A DNA stretch of 56,137 nt. It comes from Paenibacillus alkaliterrae. Its GTDB lineage: Bacteria > Bacillota > Bacilli > Paenibacillales > Paenibacillaceae. Each line of letters starts with the position of its first letter. Position 1 is the first letter of the stretch. This document shows, piece by piece, positions 55,914-56,137 of this stretch. A program made the position numbers and the translations under genes. Below the pieces are notes generated by a model. That model was not told the DNA's origin. It worked only from the letters and a program-made list of their open reading frames with translations, and did not search any database. Location: contig NZ_JAKGAP010000047.1 in the NCBI RefSeq assembly GCF_021532375.1, positions 1 to 56,137 of the forward strand. Direction: 5' to 3'.

Positions 55914-56137
55914 ACGCTTGTCCCCCGAATAATTGTCACTCGCAGCGTTCGGGGACGCATGCAAGATCAGGTGATGACATCGCCAAATGCCTCTGCAAAC
56001 AAGCTGTATTAAGTGCACTAGGCAACTTTCCACAACAAGATTTGCGCCCTGAAAACTGGATACGAAAGTCAGGTTTGCTGAAACCTTATTAGCTGTTGTC
56101 TGCCGGATGTATGGGTCCAGGCAAACTTATTTAGGAT
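55914..56137 (-). other. Non-coding spacer, probably next to an rRNA operon
   Basis: No gene is seen. On the minus strand CGTATCCAGTTTTCAGGGCG resembles spacer sequence often found around rRNA genes in Bacilli. GTCCCCGAA and TTCGGGGGAC form a strong hairpin just before tRNA-Met, perhaps a processing stem. This suggests that the tRNA cluster trails a 5S rRNA gene lying beyond the window. Confidence 0.45.

Overview
The window looks like a chromosomal segment of a Paenibacillaceae bacterium (Paenibacillus/Cohnella type). Low-GC Gram-positive gene orders are conserved: cggR-gap-pgk-tpiA-gpmI-eno, secG-rnr-smpB-ssrA, yvcD-trxB and rapZ-yvcK-whiA-HPr, hprK-lgt-ppaX-yvoF followed by hisZGDB. Shine-Dalgarno sequences are strong, GTG/TTG starts are common, and CggR and CtsR operators are recognisable. 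The organism is inferred from protein likeness and synteny only.

Positions 1-17.9 kb are an accessory region lying downstream of the 3' end of the tmRNA gene ssrA (minus strand, 17913-18277). Copies or remnants of the tmRNA 3' end recur at about 0.63, 4.15, 5.02, 9.16 and 11.85 kb, with a more decayed trace at 13.57 kb. Most have a rho-independent hairpin on their left. Small cargo operons, nearly all on the minus strand, sit between them: a MurF-like ligase with sulfatase and TOTE-primase remnants and an AbrB-type antitoxin; a HicA toxin with a Phd-like antitoxin; a telA / solute-binding-vWA / XpaC-like operon; a PIN toxin pair; a pRiA4b-ORF3 / SEC-C pair; and a retropepsin-like protease pair. 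Remnants of IS4, IS3, IS21 and another DDE transposase are mixed in. A direct repeat of about 620 bp (11.23 and 17.30 kb) ends at two of the tmRNA 3' ends. I read this as a cassette array built by repeated insertion at the ssrA 3' end; no integrase gene remains in the window.

Positions 17.9-31.4 kb hold trans-translation (ssrA, smpB), cutC, a cold-shock gene with a long structured leader, RNase R with a large Gly/Arg/Ala-rich tail, secG, and the lower-glycolysis operon with its regulator cggR, promoter and operator. A tRNA-Arg gene and CtsR-controlled clpP follow on the plus strand.

Positions 32.3-53.5 kb are mostly minus-strand housekeeping genes. They comprise an HPr-like protein with whiA, yvcK, rapZ, glcK, trxB and a TPR protein; a PRPP synthetase; a histidine operon (hisZ, G, D, B, H, F, IE, J) that lacks hisA; then yvoF, ppaX, lgt and hprK; the sugar-ABC ATPase msmX; and a PucR-type regulator. 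The right end has tagO, an FMN reductase on the plus strand, and a cluster of six tRNA genes on the minus strand (Met, Val, Asp, Phe, Tyr, Lys in transcription order), probably following an rRNA operon just outside the window.
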